DNA of 57,101 nt from Chloroflexota bacterium. Its GTDB lineage: Bacteria > Chloroflexota > UBA6077 > FW602-bin22 > JAMCYS01. Both the position numbers and the translations under genes were made by a program. Every line of letters starts with the position of its first letter. Position 1 is the first letter of the stretch. Shown piece by piece: positions 17,437-26,705 of the stretch. The stretch covers positions 1 to 57,101 of the forward strand of contig JAMCYS010000050.1 of assembly GCA_023473795.1 (NCBI GenBank). Direction: 5' to 3'. The notes beneath the pieces are model-generated. The model worked only from the letters and a program-made list of their open reading frames with translations, did no database searches and was not told the origin of the DNA.

Positions 17437-18834
17437 CTAGCGGTGAGATTGATCGTAGAGGATCTGGGTTATCTCCGCCAGCTCAGAGCGCAGGCGGCTG
17501 TCGACTTGAAGTTCGGACTCGATGCGCTGGCAGCCGTGCAGCACGGTGCTGTGATCGCGCCCGCCCAGCTCGCGTCCCACCTCCAGGAGCGAGGAGTTGG
17601 TCTCCTTGCGTAGCAGGTACATCGCTACCTGCCTGGGGAGGACGACCTCCTTGTCGCGCGCCTTGCCGCGCAGAGCGCGCAAGTCAGTGCGGTAGTAGCG
17701 AGCCACGGTTTCGATGACCGCTTGGGCGGTGATGAAACGGCGCTCGGCCGGCTCGTGGAGGCCGCTGAGTGCGGCGCGCGCAAGGTCGACGGTCAGAGGC
17801 CGGTTGGTGAGGTTGGCCAGCGCCAGCACTCGGTTCAACGACCCTTCCAGTTCGCGGATGCTATTGAGGGCCACCCGCGCCACGTACTCGATCACGTCGC
17901 TGGGTAGGTCGGACAAGCCCTGCTCCTGGGCTTTTTCGCGCAAGATGGCGATGCGATGGGCGTGGTCAGGGGGCTGGATATCGGCGATCAGGCCCCACTC
18001 GAAGCGCGAGCGCAACCGCTCTTCCAGGGTGGCAATGGACTTAGGCGGCCGGTCGCTGCAGAGGACGATTTGCTTGCCCGACTCGTGCAGCGCGTTGAAA
18101 GTGTGGAAGAACTCCTCCTGGGTGCTATCCTTGCCGGCGATGAACTGGATATCGTCGATCAACAGGACGTCGGCCCGGCGGTAGCGCTGGCGGAAGTCCT
18201 CGGTGCGCCGCTCGCGGATGGCGGCGATGAGGTCGTTGGTGAAGTACTCGGAGGTGACGTAGGCCACCTCGAGGCCTGAGCCACGCACGTAGTGGCCGAT
18301 GGCGTGCAGTAAGTGCGTCTTACCCAGGCCGACCGTGCCATAGATGAAGAGCGGGTTGTACCGGGCGCCCGGCTTCTCGGCCACGGCCACGGCGGCGGCG
18401 TGGGCCAACTGATTGCTGCTGCCGACGATGAACTTGTCGAAGGTGTAGCGCGGATTGAGCACCGCGCCGGCGGCGACGGGCGCCGGCGATTGCACCTGGG
18501 CGCCGGTTCCTGCCGGCGAAGGGGCCGGCGCGCCCTGAGTCGCTGCCCCAGTGCCGGCCGCCTTGCTGCCCCGCTGATGGACGATGACTCGCACGACAAC
18601 CGACTGGCCGACGATGCGGCTGAGGGTGCTCTGCACCCGGGCCAGCAGACGTTCCTCGATCCACTCCTTGACGAAGGTGCTCGGCGCCCCGACCACGTAG
18701 GCGTCGCCTTCCTGGCTCACCAGGGTGGTGCGCTTCAGATAGGTCTCGTAGACCGGCTTGGTGAGCTCGATCTGCAGCTCGCCGAGAGCGGCTTGCCAAA
18801 TCTGCTTCGCGTTGAGAGTGTTCAATCTCGTCAC
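17437..18834 (-). CDS. dnaA: Chromosomal replication initiator DnaA
   Basis: Binds DnaA boxes and melts the origin. 465 aa from GTG at 18834 (VTRLNTLNAKQIWQAAL matches the domain I start); the ribosome site is weak. Domain I is about residues 5-85, followed by an Ala/Pro-rich domain II. The AAA+ domain III carries GTVGLGKTHLLHAIG (Walker A) and VLLIDDIQFIAGK (Walker B). Domain IV contains the DNA-binding signature GGRDHSTVLHGCQRI. dnaN is not adjacent, unlike many bacteria. The oriC candidate lies downstream and an extended -10 (TGCTATCAT) upstream. Confidence 0.97.
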   Translation of the reverse strand: MTRLNTLNAKQIWQAALGELQIELTKPVYETYLKRTTLVSQEGDAYVVGAPSTFVKEWIEERLLARVQSTLSRIVGQSVVVRVIVHQRGSKAAGTGAATQGAPAPSPAGTGAQVQSPAPVAAGAVLNPRYTFDKFIVGSSNQLAHAAAVAVAEKPGARYNPLFIYGTVGLGKTHLLHAIGHYVRGSGLEVAYVTSEYFTNDLIAAIRERRTEDFRQRYRRADVLLIDDIQFIAGKDSTQEEFFHTFNALHESGKQIVLCSDRPPKSIATLEERLRSRFEWGLIADIQPPDHAHRIAILREKAQEQGLSDLPSDVIEYVARVALNSIRELEGSLNRVLALANLTNRPLTVDLARAALSGLHEPAERRFITAQAVIETVARYYRTDLRALRGKARDKEVVLPRQVAMYLLRKETNSSLLEVGRELGGRDHSTVLHGCQRIESELQVDSRLRSELAEITQILYDQSHR

Positions 18835-18877
18835 CCAGTAGGGGAATTGGCGGCAAGCGATCCGCGGGGCGAAGCCT

Positions 18878-18886
18878 ATGATAGCA
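18878..18886 (-). promoter_or_regulatory. Extended -10 promoter of dnaA (TGCTATCAT)
   Basis: TGC plus TATCAT on the minus strand, 44 bases before the GTG start. No DnaA box was noticed next to it. Confidence 0.5.
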
Positions 18887-18946
18887 GATGGCTTCCGGGC
18901 AGGCAAGGGCGGGAAGATTACCAAAGCTGCCCAGTGCGAAGCCGGA

Positions 18947-19007
18947 GAGGGCTTCAGCCCTCACTACAAACAAGAATGACGCGCTCGTAGTGAGGGCTGA
19001 AGCCCTT
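18947..19007. repeat. REP family A variant, inverted pair
   Basis: Arms 18947-18967 and 18987-19007 are inverted copies (GAGGGCTTCAGCCCT core) with CTAC and GTAG facing the centre, the same layout as 7666-7727 but a different stem sequence. It lies between dnaA and the SDR gene. Confidence 0.75.
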
Positions 19008-19062
19008 CGTGCCTGCGCAAGCGGAAAGAGCCGCTGCCCTCACCACGAACGGCGCACCCAAT

Positions 19063-19836
19063 CTACCTCGCCAGGTAGCCGCCGTCCACCGCCAGGATGT
19101 GCCCCGTCACCATGGCCGAGGCGTCGGAGGCGAGGAATAGCGCCGCCCCGACGATCTCCTCGGGCTGGCCCGGCCGTCCCATCGGGATGCCCGCCTCCAC
19201 CGTCTGCCGGTAGGCCGGGTCGTACTCCAGGACCTGCTTGACCAGTGGGGTTTCAAACGTGCAGGGGGCCAGCGCGTTGACCCGCACGCCGCGCTGGGCC
19301 CACTCCAGGGCGAAGACGCGCGTCAGCTGCACCACCCCGCCCTTGCTCGCGCTGTAGGCGAGCGAGTTGTAGAGGCCGACCAGGCCGCCCACCGAGGCGA
19401 AGTTGACGATGCTGCCCTTGCCCTGGCGCAGCATCGTGCGGCCGAAGACCTGGCAGGTGCGGAAGGTGCCGAAGAGGTTCACCGAGAGGACCCGCGCGAA
19501 GTCCTCCTCGGCGAAGTCTTCGGATGGCATGCGCTTAGTGATGCCGGCGGCGTTGGCCAGGATGTCGGCGCGGCCAAAGGTTGCCAGAACGTCGTCGTGG
19601 AACCGCTCTACCGCCTCCCGGCTCGTGACGTCCACGGCGCGGGCGATCACCTTGCGGCCCTTGGCTTCCACTTCGCCGGCGACGGCCGCCAGCGGCTCGG
19701 CGGAGACGTCGGCCAGGGCGACATCGGCGCCCGCGTCGGCGTAGGCCAGGGCGACCGAGCGCCCGAGGCCGCTGGCCGCGCCGGTGACCACGGCCACCCG
19801 GCCGGAGAGGTCGAATAGACTCAGGGCGTTGGGCAC
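19063..19836 (-). CDS. Short-chain dehydrogenase/reductase
   Basis: 257 aa, classical SDR. Rossmann glycine motif VVTGAASGLGRSVALAYADAG near residue 14, NAAG at about 92, catalytic Ser in NFASVGG and YSASKGG (Tyr/Lys) near 155-160. The GTG at 19836 is chosen because GAGGAGGAAC precedes it. NAD(P)-dependent oxidoreductase of unknown alcohol or ketone substrate; the closest style is 3-oxoacyl reductase or glucose dehydrogenase-like. No metabolic partner nearby. Confidence 0.9.
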   Translation of the reverse strand: MPNALSLFDLSGRVAVVTGAASGLGRSVALAYADAGADVALADVSAEPLAAVAGEVEAKGRKVIARAVDVTSREAVERFHDDVLATFGRADILANAAGITKRMPSEDFAEEDFARVLSVNLFGTFRTCQVFGRTMLRQGKGSIVNFASVGGLVGLYNSLAYSASKGGVVQLTRVFALEWAQRGVRVNALAPCTFETPLVKQVLEYDPAYRQTVEAGIPMGRPGQPEEIVGAALFLASDASAMVTGHILAVDGGYLAR

Positions 19837-19888
19837 GGTTCGTTCCTCCTCACAATGACGCCCGGCACCGGCCAACAGGCGCCTGGTG

Positions 19889-20431
19889 CTACGCGGGCGT
19901 CTTCTGTACGTCGCTTGGCGCGGCTGCCTCCGGCGGCTGCCGTTTGCGTTCGCCTTGCTTCATCAGCACGTCGAGGTCGGGGCTGTACCAGTCGCCGACG
20001 GAACGCAGGTAGCGGCAGAGGACGGGGCTGTTCTTGAAGCTGTCGATCAGATAGCTCTCCCACCAGACACGCGGCCAGACGTCGGGGAAGTGGCGCATCT
20101 GCCGCATGATCGAGTTGAAGTAGTCGAGGATGAGTTCGGCCATGGCCTGGGCCTGGGGATACAGCGAGTCGTCTTCGCGCAAGTCCTCGCCGCCGTAAAA
20201 ATACGGTCGCAGCCGGGGATGGTCTAGGAAGAGGGAATCGACCGTCAGCATCTGCACGGCACCGGCGCCGTAGAGGCTGACCTTGAGCGAGTCGGCGATT
20301 TGCGCGGTCTGCCGCGCCGTCTGCCGCGCCAGCCGGTACCAGAGCAGCAGCACGCCGCCGACGGCGGCGAAACCGGCCAGTAGGATCAACAGAGACAGCA
20401 GCTGGTAGAGGCTAAGCGGTTCGTTGGACAT
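19889..20431 (-). CDS. Hypothetical membrane-anchored protein
   Basis: 180 aa. One N-terminal transmembrane helix (about residues 9-31, SLLILLAGFAAVGGVLLLWY) is followed by a short helix rich in Ala/Gln/Arg and a cytosolic domain. That domain contains FLDHPRLRPYFYGGEDL and a WPRVWWESYL segment, resembling small proteins of the DUF4760 type, but I am not certain. Good ribosome site (GAGGAGAGA). It lies 52 bp upstream of the SDR gene on the same strand, so the two may form an operon. Function unknown. Confidence 0.7.
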   Translation of the reverse strand: MSNEPLSLYQLLSLLILLAGFAAVGGVLLLWYRLARQTARQTAQIADSLKVSLYGAGAVQMLTVDSLFLDHPRLRPYFYGGEDLREDDSLYPQAQAMAELILDYFNSIMRQMRHFPDVWPRVWWESYLIDSFKNSPVLCRYLRSVGDWYSPDLDVLMKQGERKRQPPEAAAPSDVQKTPA

Positions 20432-20794
20432 CGTTGTCTCTCCTCCTCGCCGAGCACCCTACCGCGGGCGGGCTCGGCGTCTGTGCCCAGAGGGTCGAGC
20501 GGGCTCGGTCTGGAAGACGCCGCGACTGGCTCCCCTGTGCCGGCTGGGGCCCGCCGTGTCAGTCTGCCACTTGCCATCCGGCTTGTCAACGCGGCGCGCG
20601 CTTGGCTCAGCCGCCGTTGCCCGGCGCCCGGTCGGGGTCGGCGCGCCACCATGGTAGTCGAGGCGACCCCCGGTCGCAAGGGTGAAGCCGTCCGCCCGTT
20701 GGCGCCTCTCGGCGCCTTGGCTAGCGGCGCGCACGATGCGCTAGACTTAACCTGAGACCGTGTCCGGTGGCGGGACCGCCGAGAGGAGATGGAG
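20432..20794. other. Intergenic region, nothing firm
   Basis: Between divergent genes. TAGACT near 20741 could be a weak -10 for the YyaL-like gene. Open frames here have no ribosome site and no recognisable protein. Confidence 0.4.
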
Positions 20795-22303
<1,509 letters not shown>

Positions 22304-22339
22304 GCTGGGGGGGGTCGGTTGTTCTTCCCGGGGGCCGCG

Positions 22340-22348
22340 TGCTAGAAT
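22340..22348 (+). promoter_or_regulatory. Extended -10 (TGCTAGAAT) for the TauE/SafE pair
   Basis: TGC plus TAGAAT 42 bases before the TTG at 22390. Confidence 0.5.
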
Positions 22349-22389
22349 CCCCGCTTGGGCGCCTCTAGGAGCCTCAGGAGCAACCGAAC

Positions 22390-23127
22390 TTGGACTTCAC
22401 TTTCGCCGCCTCGGCCATCGCCTTCCTCGCCGCCATCGCCCAAGGGGTCACCGGCTTCGGCTTCGGCCTGGTGCTGGTGCCGCTGTTTTCGGTGGTCTAC
22501 GACCCCAAAGCGGCGGTCGCCGTGAGCCTCAGCCTGGGCTTTCTCAGCAAGTTGCCCATCCTCTGGTTGGACCGCCAGCACGTGCAGTGGCGGCTGATCG
22601 CGCCGCTCACCGTGGCCTCACTGGTCGGCAATTTCCTCGGCACGCGGGTGCTGATCTTCGCCAGCGGCGCGACCCTGCGCCTGGGCATCGGCCTGATCGT
22701 CGTCGCCCTTTCGACCCTGCTGTTCTTCAGCTACCGATTGCAGATCAAGCGGGAGGGGCTGGCCACCGGGTTGGTGGGGCTGGTCAGCGGCACGCTCACC
22801 GGCGCCACCAGTATGGGCGGGCCGCCGGTTGTGCTTTTCGGGGTCAACCAGCGCTGGGCCAAGGAGAGCATCAGGGCCAATATGGTGGCGCTGTCTACCC
22901 TCACGTTCGGCTTCAGTGCCGGGTTGGTGGCCACGTCCGGCGCCTTCACGCCGGAGCTGCTACGGCTGGAGGCGCTGATGCTGCCCGCGGTCGTCGTCGG
23001 CCTCTTTCTGGGCAACCTGGCCTTCAGGCGGGCGCCGCGACGGCTGATGTACCAGATCATCATCCTCTTCGTCATCGCTACCGGCGTCGTCGGTGCCTGG
23101 GGCGGGGCGACGGCCCTGCTGCGCTGA
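22390..23127 (+). CDS. TauE/SafE (TSUP) family membrane exporter, copy 1
   Basis: 245 aa with about eight hydrophobic segments. Family hallmarks: the N-terminal repeat (FLAAIAQGVTGFGFGLVLVP) and the second repeat (GLVSGTLTGATSMGGPPVVL followed by FGVNQRWAKESIRANM). TSUP proteins move sulfite, sulfonates or other sulfur anions across the inner membrane. Starts at TTG 22390 with AGGAGC upstream. It is followed after two bases by a paralog, an evident tandem duplication. Possibly works with the sulfur-relay genes elsewhere in the window, but the substrate is unproven. Confidence 0.88.
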   Translation: MDFTFAASAIAFLAAIAQGVTGFGFGLVLVPLFSVVYDPKAAVAVSLSLGFLSKLPILWLDRQHVQWRLIAPLTVASLVGNFLGTRVLIFASGATLRLGIGLIVVALSTLLFFSYRLQIKREGLATGLVGLVSGTLTGATSMGGPPVVLFGVNQRWAKESIRANMVALSTLTFGFSAGLVATSGAFTPELLRLEALMLPAVVVGLFLGNLAFRRAPRRLMYQIIILFVIATGVVGAWGGATALLR

Positions 23128-23129
23128 GT

Positions 23130-23876
23130 ATGGACTTTCTGGCCGCCACGACCCTGGTGAGCTTCCTGGCCACGGCGGCGCAAGCCGCCACGGGCTTCGG
23201 TTTCAACCTCGTGTTCGTGCCCCTGCTGTCGCTGATTTACGACCCCAAGGCCACCGTCGTGCTGGCGCTGTGCGTGGGCATTTCCGCCAAGCTGCCGCTG
23301 TTTCTGCAGGTGCGCCGCCACGTGGTCTGGCGGGCCATCGCCGCCATCGTCCTGGCCTCCTTTGCCGGCAGTCTGCTGGGCACCAGGCTGATCCTGTTCG
23401 CCGACCCGGCGCTGCTGAGGGTGTTCATCGGCCTGGTCGTGGTGGCGGGGTGCCTGCCTTTGCTGGCCAACCGCCGCTGGCGGATCAAACGCGAGGGCCT
23501 GGCCAACGGGTTGATCGGCCTGGCCTGCGGCGTGCTCGCCTCCAGCACCAGCATGTCCGGCCCGCCGATCATCCTCTTTGGCGTCAACCAAGCCTGGCCC
23601 AAGGAGTCGTTCCGCGCCAACCTGGTGGCCTTCTTCGTGGTCTCGGACACGTTCGCCCTGGCGACGCTGGCGGCGAGCGGTCTGGTGAGTCAGCAGATCG
23701 GTCTCAGCACCGTCCTCAGCTGGCCGGCCATCGCCGTGGGCCTCTGGGCGGGCAACTGGCTCTTCCACAAGGTGCCGGTGGCGCTGTTCTACAAGCTGGT
23801 GGTGTTGTTTGTGATCGTGGTGGGGGCCATCGGCCTGGCCAGTGGCGCCGGGGCGCTGCTGGGCCGAGGGGGCTAG
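23130..23876 (+). CDS. TauE/SafE (TSUP) family membrane exporter, copy 2
   Basis: 248 aa, closely similar to the preceding gene over its full length: MDFLAATTLVSFLATAAQAATGFGF-type start, YDPKATVVLALC, and SSTSMSGPPIILFGVNQAW. Start ATG lies two bases after the first gene's TGA, so the two are translationally coupled and may form a heterodimer. Shared motifs are YDPKA, KREGLA, GPP and FGVNQ. Tandem TSUP pairs arise by duplication; transported anion unknown. Confidence 0.88.
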   Translation: MDFLAATTLVSFLATAAQAATGFGFNLVFVPLLSLIYDPKATVVLALCVGISAKLPLFLQVRRHVVWRAIAAIVLASFAGSLLGTRLILFADPALLRVFIGLVVVAGCLPLLANRRWRIKREGLANGLIGLACGVLASSTSMSGPPIILFGVNQAWPKESFRANLVAFFVVSDTFALATLAASGLVSQQIGLSTVLSWPAIAVGLWAGNWLFHKVPVALFYKLVVLFVIVVGAIGLASGAGALLGRGG

Positions 23877-23878
23877 GG

Positions 23879-24566
23879 TTGTGGGAGGGCTGACCTCCCT
23901 CGCCGCGTTCGGCCTGGTGGCGCTTCTGTACCGCGACTTGCCCCGCGCCGAGACGGGCCAGGCTCCGCCGGCCGCGGAGGCGTCCCGGCCGGCGGCTTTG
24001 CCCTTTTGGGTTCTCTGGGGCGGCAACTTCTCCGCCCAATTCGCGGACGCCGTTTTCGGGTCCCTGTTGCCGCTCTACCTGCTGGGCCTGCGCGCCCCGG
24101 AAGAAGTCGTGGCCACCATCGCGGGGGTGGCCATCTCGGTAGGGGCGCTGGGGGCGGCGATTGCCTCCTACCTGGCCCCGCGCCTCTTCGCCCGGCGAGC
24201 CGTGGCGGCAATGGCGCTCAGCCTCGTGGGGGCGGCGCTGGCTTTCGGGCCTCTGGCCATGGCCGGCGTCTGGTGGCAGGTGCCGCCGCTGCGGGCGACC
24301 ATTGGCGCCTTCGGCGGCACGGCGGCGACCCTGAGCTACGTTCTCGCCGCCACCCTGGCAACCCCGGGGGCCGCGGCCGGGCGGTGACGAGCGTGGCCAG
24401 CGCCGGTCTGCTGGGCTGGGCGGCCGGCCCGTTCACCTGCAGTGCCCTGGCGGGGGCGGGCATTCGGCCCGTCTTCGGGGTGGCGGCCGGACTGCTGCTG
24501 GTGGCGGCCCTGGCCGCGTTGGTGCGGGGGCGGCAGCAGCACGCCCGGGCGCTCGCCCCGGAGTAG
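23879..24566 (+). pseudogene. Truncated and frameshifted MFS transporter
   Basis: From GTG 23879 the frame encodes the end of an MFS N-terminal half (FGLVALLYRDLPRAE) and most of the C-terminal half. It stops at a TGA (24385-24387) within a GC-rich run. The -1 frame continues the family sequence (TSVASAGLLGWAAGP to LAALVRGRQQ, stop at 24566). The first six membrane helices are missing altogether. It abuts the end of the second TSUP gene, suggesting a deletion fused the two loci. Conservation of both frames points to a recent single-base change or a sequencing error. Confidence 0.75.
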
Positions 24567-24593
24567 GGAAGGGCGCAGTATCGGTCGGGGCTG

Positions 24594-24689
24594 CTCCTTC
24601 CCCCTTGGGGGAAGGCGGGGATGAGGGTCCTCTGTGGTCAGGCCCGGCTAGCGGACCCTCACCCCTGCCCTCTCCCAGAGGGAGAGGGC
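24594..24689. repeat. Cluster of inverted repeats (intergenic palindromes)
   Basis: Three nested or adjacent palindromes: CTTCCCCCTTGGGGGAAG near 24596; GGGGATGAGGGTCC (24617-24630) inverted with 24653-24665; and CCCTCTCCC/GGGAGAGGG (24669-24689, 3-nt loop). The type resembles widespread intergenic CCCTCACCCC repeats. Transcription may end here between the convergent MFS remnant and polyprenyl synthase. Confidence 0.65.
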
Positions 24690-24776
24690 GAGCCCGCCGC
24701 TTACCCCGGCACTCTCTTCCACTTCGCTCGGACCCTGTTCTAAGACAAGAGGCCGAAGATCTACCGCCTGCCCCGC

Positions 24777-25823
24777 CTACCTCTCCCGGCGCAGGGCGTA
24801 GTCGGCCAGGGCCAGGAGGGAGCGGCGATAGGGCGAGTCGGGGAAGATGCTGATGCTCTCCTTAGCGGCGCGCACGAAGTCGGCGGCCGTGGCGTAGCTG
24901 TCCTCGATGGCCGGGGACTGGCGCACCAGCTGCACTGCCTGGCTGACGTTGGCCTCGCGGTCGCCGTCACCCTCCAATAGCGAGAGCAGGCGGTCGCTAA
25001 CGGCGACGCTCTGCAGCGCGTAGAGGGTGGGCAGGGTGACCGTGCCCTGGCGTAGGTCGCTGCCGACGGGCTTACCCAGCACCTTCTCGTCGCCGGTGAA
25101 GTCGAGGATATCGTCTACGATCTGGAACGCCACGCCTAGGCTGTGACCGTACTCGCGCAGGCGCGCCACGACCTCGGCCCCCTGCCCGGCTAGGATGCCC
25201 GGGCACTCCGACGCGGCGGCGAAGAGCGCGGCGGTCTTGGCATCGATCTGCCGGTAGTATTGCTCCATGCTCTGCTTGTAGTCGCCGGCGCTGAAGATCT
25301 GGCGGATCTCGCCCTTGCAGATGGTCATGGCGGCCTTGACCACCACGTCCATCACCGCCAGGTTATGGCAGCGGTTGGCGTAGTCGGCCGCGCCGGCGAA
25401 GAGGTAGTCGCCCACCAGCACCGTCACCCCCTGGCTGGCGATGGCGTTCAGCGTGGGGTTGCCACGGCGAACGAAGGCGTTGTCCAGCAGGTCGTCGTGC
25501 ACCAGCGTGGCGGTGTGGAGCAGCTCCAGCGCCACGGCCAGAGGCAGCGTCCCCGCGTCACTATCCATGGGCAGACGCGGGGACGCTGCCCCCGCGTCTG
25601 CCCATGGATAATGGCGAGAAGACGTCGAGCGCGCGCGGTCGCCGGAGATAAGGCCGGTCGTCAGGAAGGCGAGGGACGGCCGCAGTCGCTTGCCGCGACC
25701 GCGCAGGATGTGGCGCAGCAGCTCGGCGAAGATGGGATCGTCCACCTCCGCCACCCGCTCCAGCTCGACTTCCAGACCCGCCAGCTCCTCTGCCACCGGC
25801 ACGAACAACGCCCCAGCGTTCAC
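24777..25823 (-). CDS. Polyprenyl (trans-isoprenyl) diphosphate synthase
   Basis: Condenses isopentenyl diphosphate with allylic diphosphates to make the long-chain side chain of quinones. 348 aa. GKRLRPSL near residue 44, first aspartate-rich motif DDLLD (in LLHTATLVHDDLLDNAF) and second DDILDFTGDEKVLGKPVGSD. Between the N-terminal helices and LPLAVALELLHTA an extra segment of about 25-30 residues (containing SRHYPWADAG and SPRLPMDSDAGT) is encoded by a compound family C palindrome inserted in frame; it precedes the first catalytic motif and probably forms a surface loop. Third gene of metG-tatD-polyprenyl synthase. Chain length cannot be told reliably. Confidence 0.9.
   Translation of the reverse strand: MNAGALFVPVAEELAGLEVELERVAEVDDPIFAELLRHILRGRGKRLRPSLAFLTTGLISGDRARSTSSRHYPWADAGAASPRLPMDSDAGTLPLAVALELLHTATLVHDDLLDNAFVRRGNPTLNAIASQGVTVLVGDYLFAGAADYANRCHNLAVMDVVVKAAMTICKGEIRQIFSAGDYKQSMEQYYRQIDAKTAALFAAASECPGILAGQGAEVVARLREYGHSLGVAFQIVDDILDFTGDEKVLGKPVGSDLRQGTVTLPTLYALQSVAVSDRLLSLLEGDGDREANVSQAVQLVRQSPAIEDSYATAADFVRAAKESISIFPDSPYRRSLLALADYALRRER
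25547..25610. repeat. Compound family C palindrome inside the polyprenyl synthase gene
   Basis: A full 36-bp unit (25549-25584, arms GTCCCCGCG/CGCGGGGAC) is joined to a partial inverted copy. Positions 25562-25582 and 25590-25610 are 21-bp perfect reverse complements around 7 nt. The open reading frame is kept. Confidence 0.8.
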
Positions 25824-25856
25824 TGCATTCTCCTCGTCGTAGACGGGCCCGCCATC

Positions 25857-26702
25857 TCAGGGCAGGCTGAACAAGCGGGCGGCGTTCGCCGTAGTCGCCG
25901 CCGCGACCTCGGCCAAGCCCAGGCCGCGCAAATGGGCCAGTTTCTCCGCTACTAAGGCCGCGTTGGCCGGTTCATTGTCCCCGCGCCAATGCCAGTCGGC
26001 GGACGCGGGGACATTGCGCTTGCCTCTGAGCGGCACGGGCGTCAGGTACGGGCAGTCCGTCTCCACTAGCAGCCGCTCCAGCGGCAGCGCCGCCGCCAAG
26101 CGTTGCAGGCGGCCGGCGTTGGCGTAGGTCAAGGGCCCGGCGAACGAAATGTAGAACCCCAGCTCGATAGCCTCCCGGGCCATTCCCTCGTCGCCCGAAA
26201 AGCAGTGGAGCACGCCCCGGGCCCCCGGGTGGCCGGCCGCGAACTCGCGCAGGGCGGCCACGATCTCGGCGTGGGCCTCGCGGTCGTGCACCACCACCGG
26301 CAAGTCGAGCTCTCCCGCCAGGGCCAGCTGGGCGGCGAAGGCGGCGCGTTGGACGGGTCGCGGCGAGAGGTCGCGGTAGAAATCGAGGCCGATCTCGCCG
26401 ATGGCGACGACCTTGGGCTGCCTGGCCAGCCGCCGCAACTCGTCCAATGCCCCCGCGTCCAGCTGGCCGGCCTCGTGGGGATGGATGCCGACGGCGGCGA
26501 AAACGGCGGGATGTCGGGCGGCGGTCGCCACCGCCCGGCGGCTGGTGGCCAGATCGGTCCCCACCGTCACGATCTGCCCCACGCCGGCCGCCAGCGCCCG
26601 CTCCACCAGCACGGCGTCCTCGCCGGCGAAGGCCGGGTCCTCGAGGTGGGCGTGGCTATCGACAAGGGTGGGGGGCGCCAGCGGAACGCTCTCGGGCTGC
26701 AC
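25857..26702 (-). CDS. tatD: TatD family metal-dependent DNase
   Basis: 281 aa TIM-barrel hydrolase. Motifs: VDSHAHLEDPAF (HxH metal ligands), GEIGLDFYRDLSPRPVQ, VVVHDREAH, GVLHCFSG and LLVETDCPYLTPVPLRGKRN with the catalytic-type Asp. After RGKRN the family expects EPA; here VPASADWHWRGDN is inserted, then EPAN resumes. The insert is a family C palindrome plus a 3-bp duplication. GTG start 26702, three bases after the metG stop. metG-tatD linkage is conserved in many bacteria. Confidence 0.93.
   Translation of the reverse strand: MQPESVPLAPPTLVDSHAHLEDPAFAGEDAVLVERALAAGVGQIVTVGTDLATSRRAVATAARHPAVFAAVGIHPHEAGQLDAGALDELRRLARQPKVVAIGEIGLDFYRDLSPRPVQRAAFAAQLALAGELDLPVVVHDREAHAEIVAALREFAAGHPGARGVLHCFSGDEGMAREAIELGFYISFAGPLTYANAGRLQRLAAALPLERLLVETDCPYLTPVPLRGKRNVPASADWHWRGDNEPANAALVAEKLAHLRGLGLAEVAAATTANAARLFSLP
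25977..26012. repeat. Family C palindrome in tatD with 3-bp flanking duplication
   Basis: 36-bp element, arms GTCCCCGCG and CGCGGGGAC, flanked by ATT on both sides (plus strand). Removing element plus one ATT (39 bp) restores the normal TatD sequence KRN-EPAN. Confidence 0.85.
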
Positions 26703-26705
26703 TGG

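Noticed and set aside
20434-20755. Small frames between the hypothetical membrane protein and the YyaL-like gene
   Set aside because: No ribosome site, no conserved motif, several mutually overlapping frames typical of GC-rich spacer.
24594-24689. Intrinsic terminator at the CCCTCTCCC palindrome
   Set aside because: No T-tract follows on either strand; kept only as a repeat cluster.
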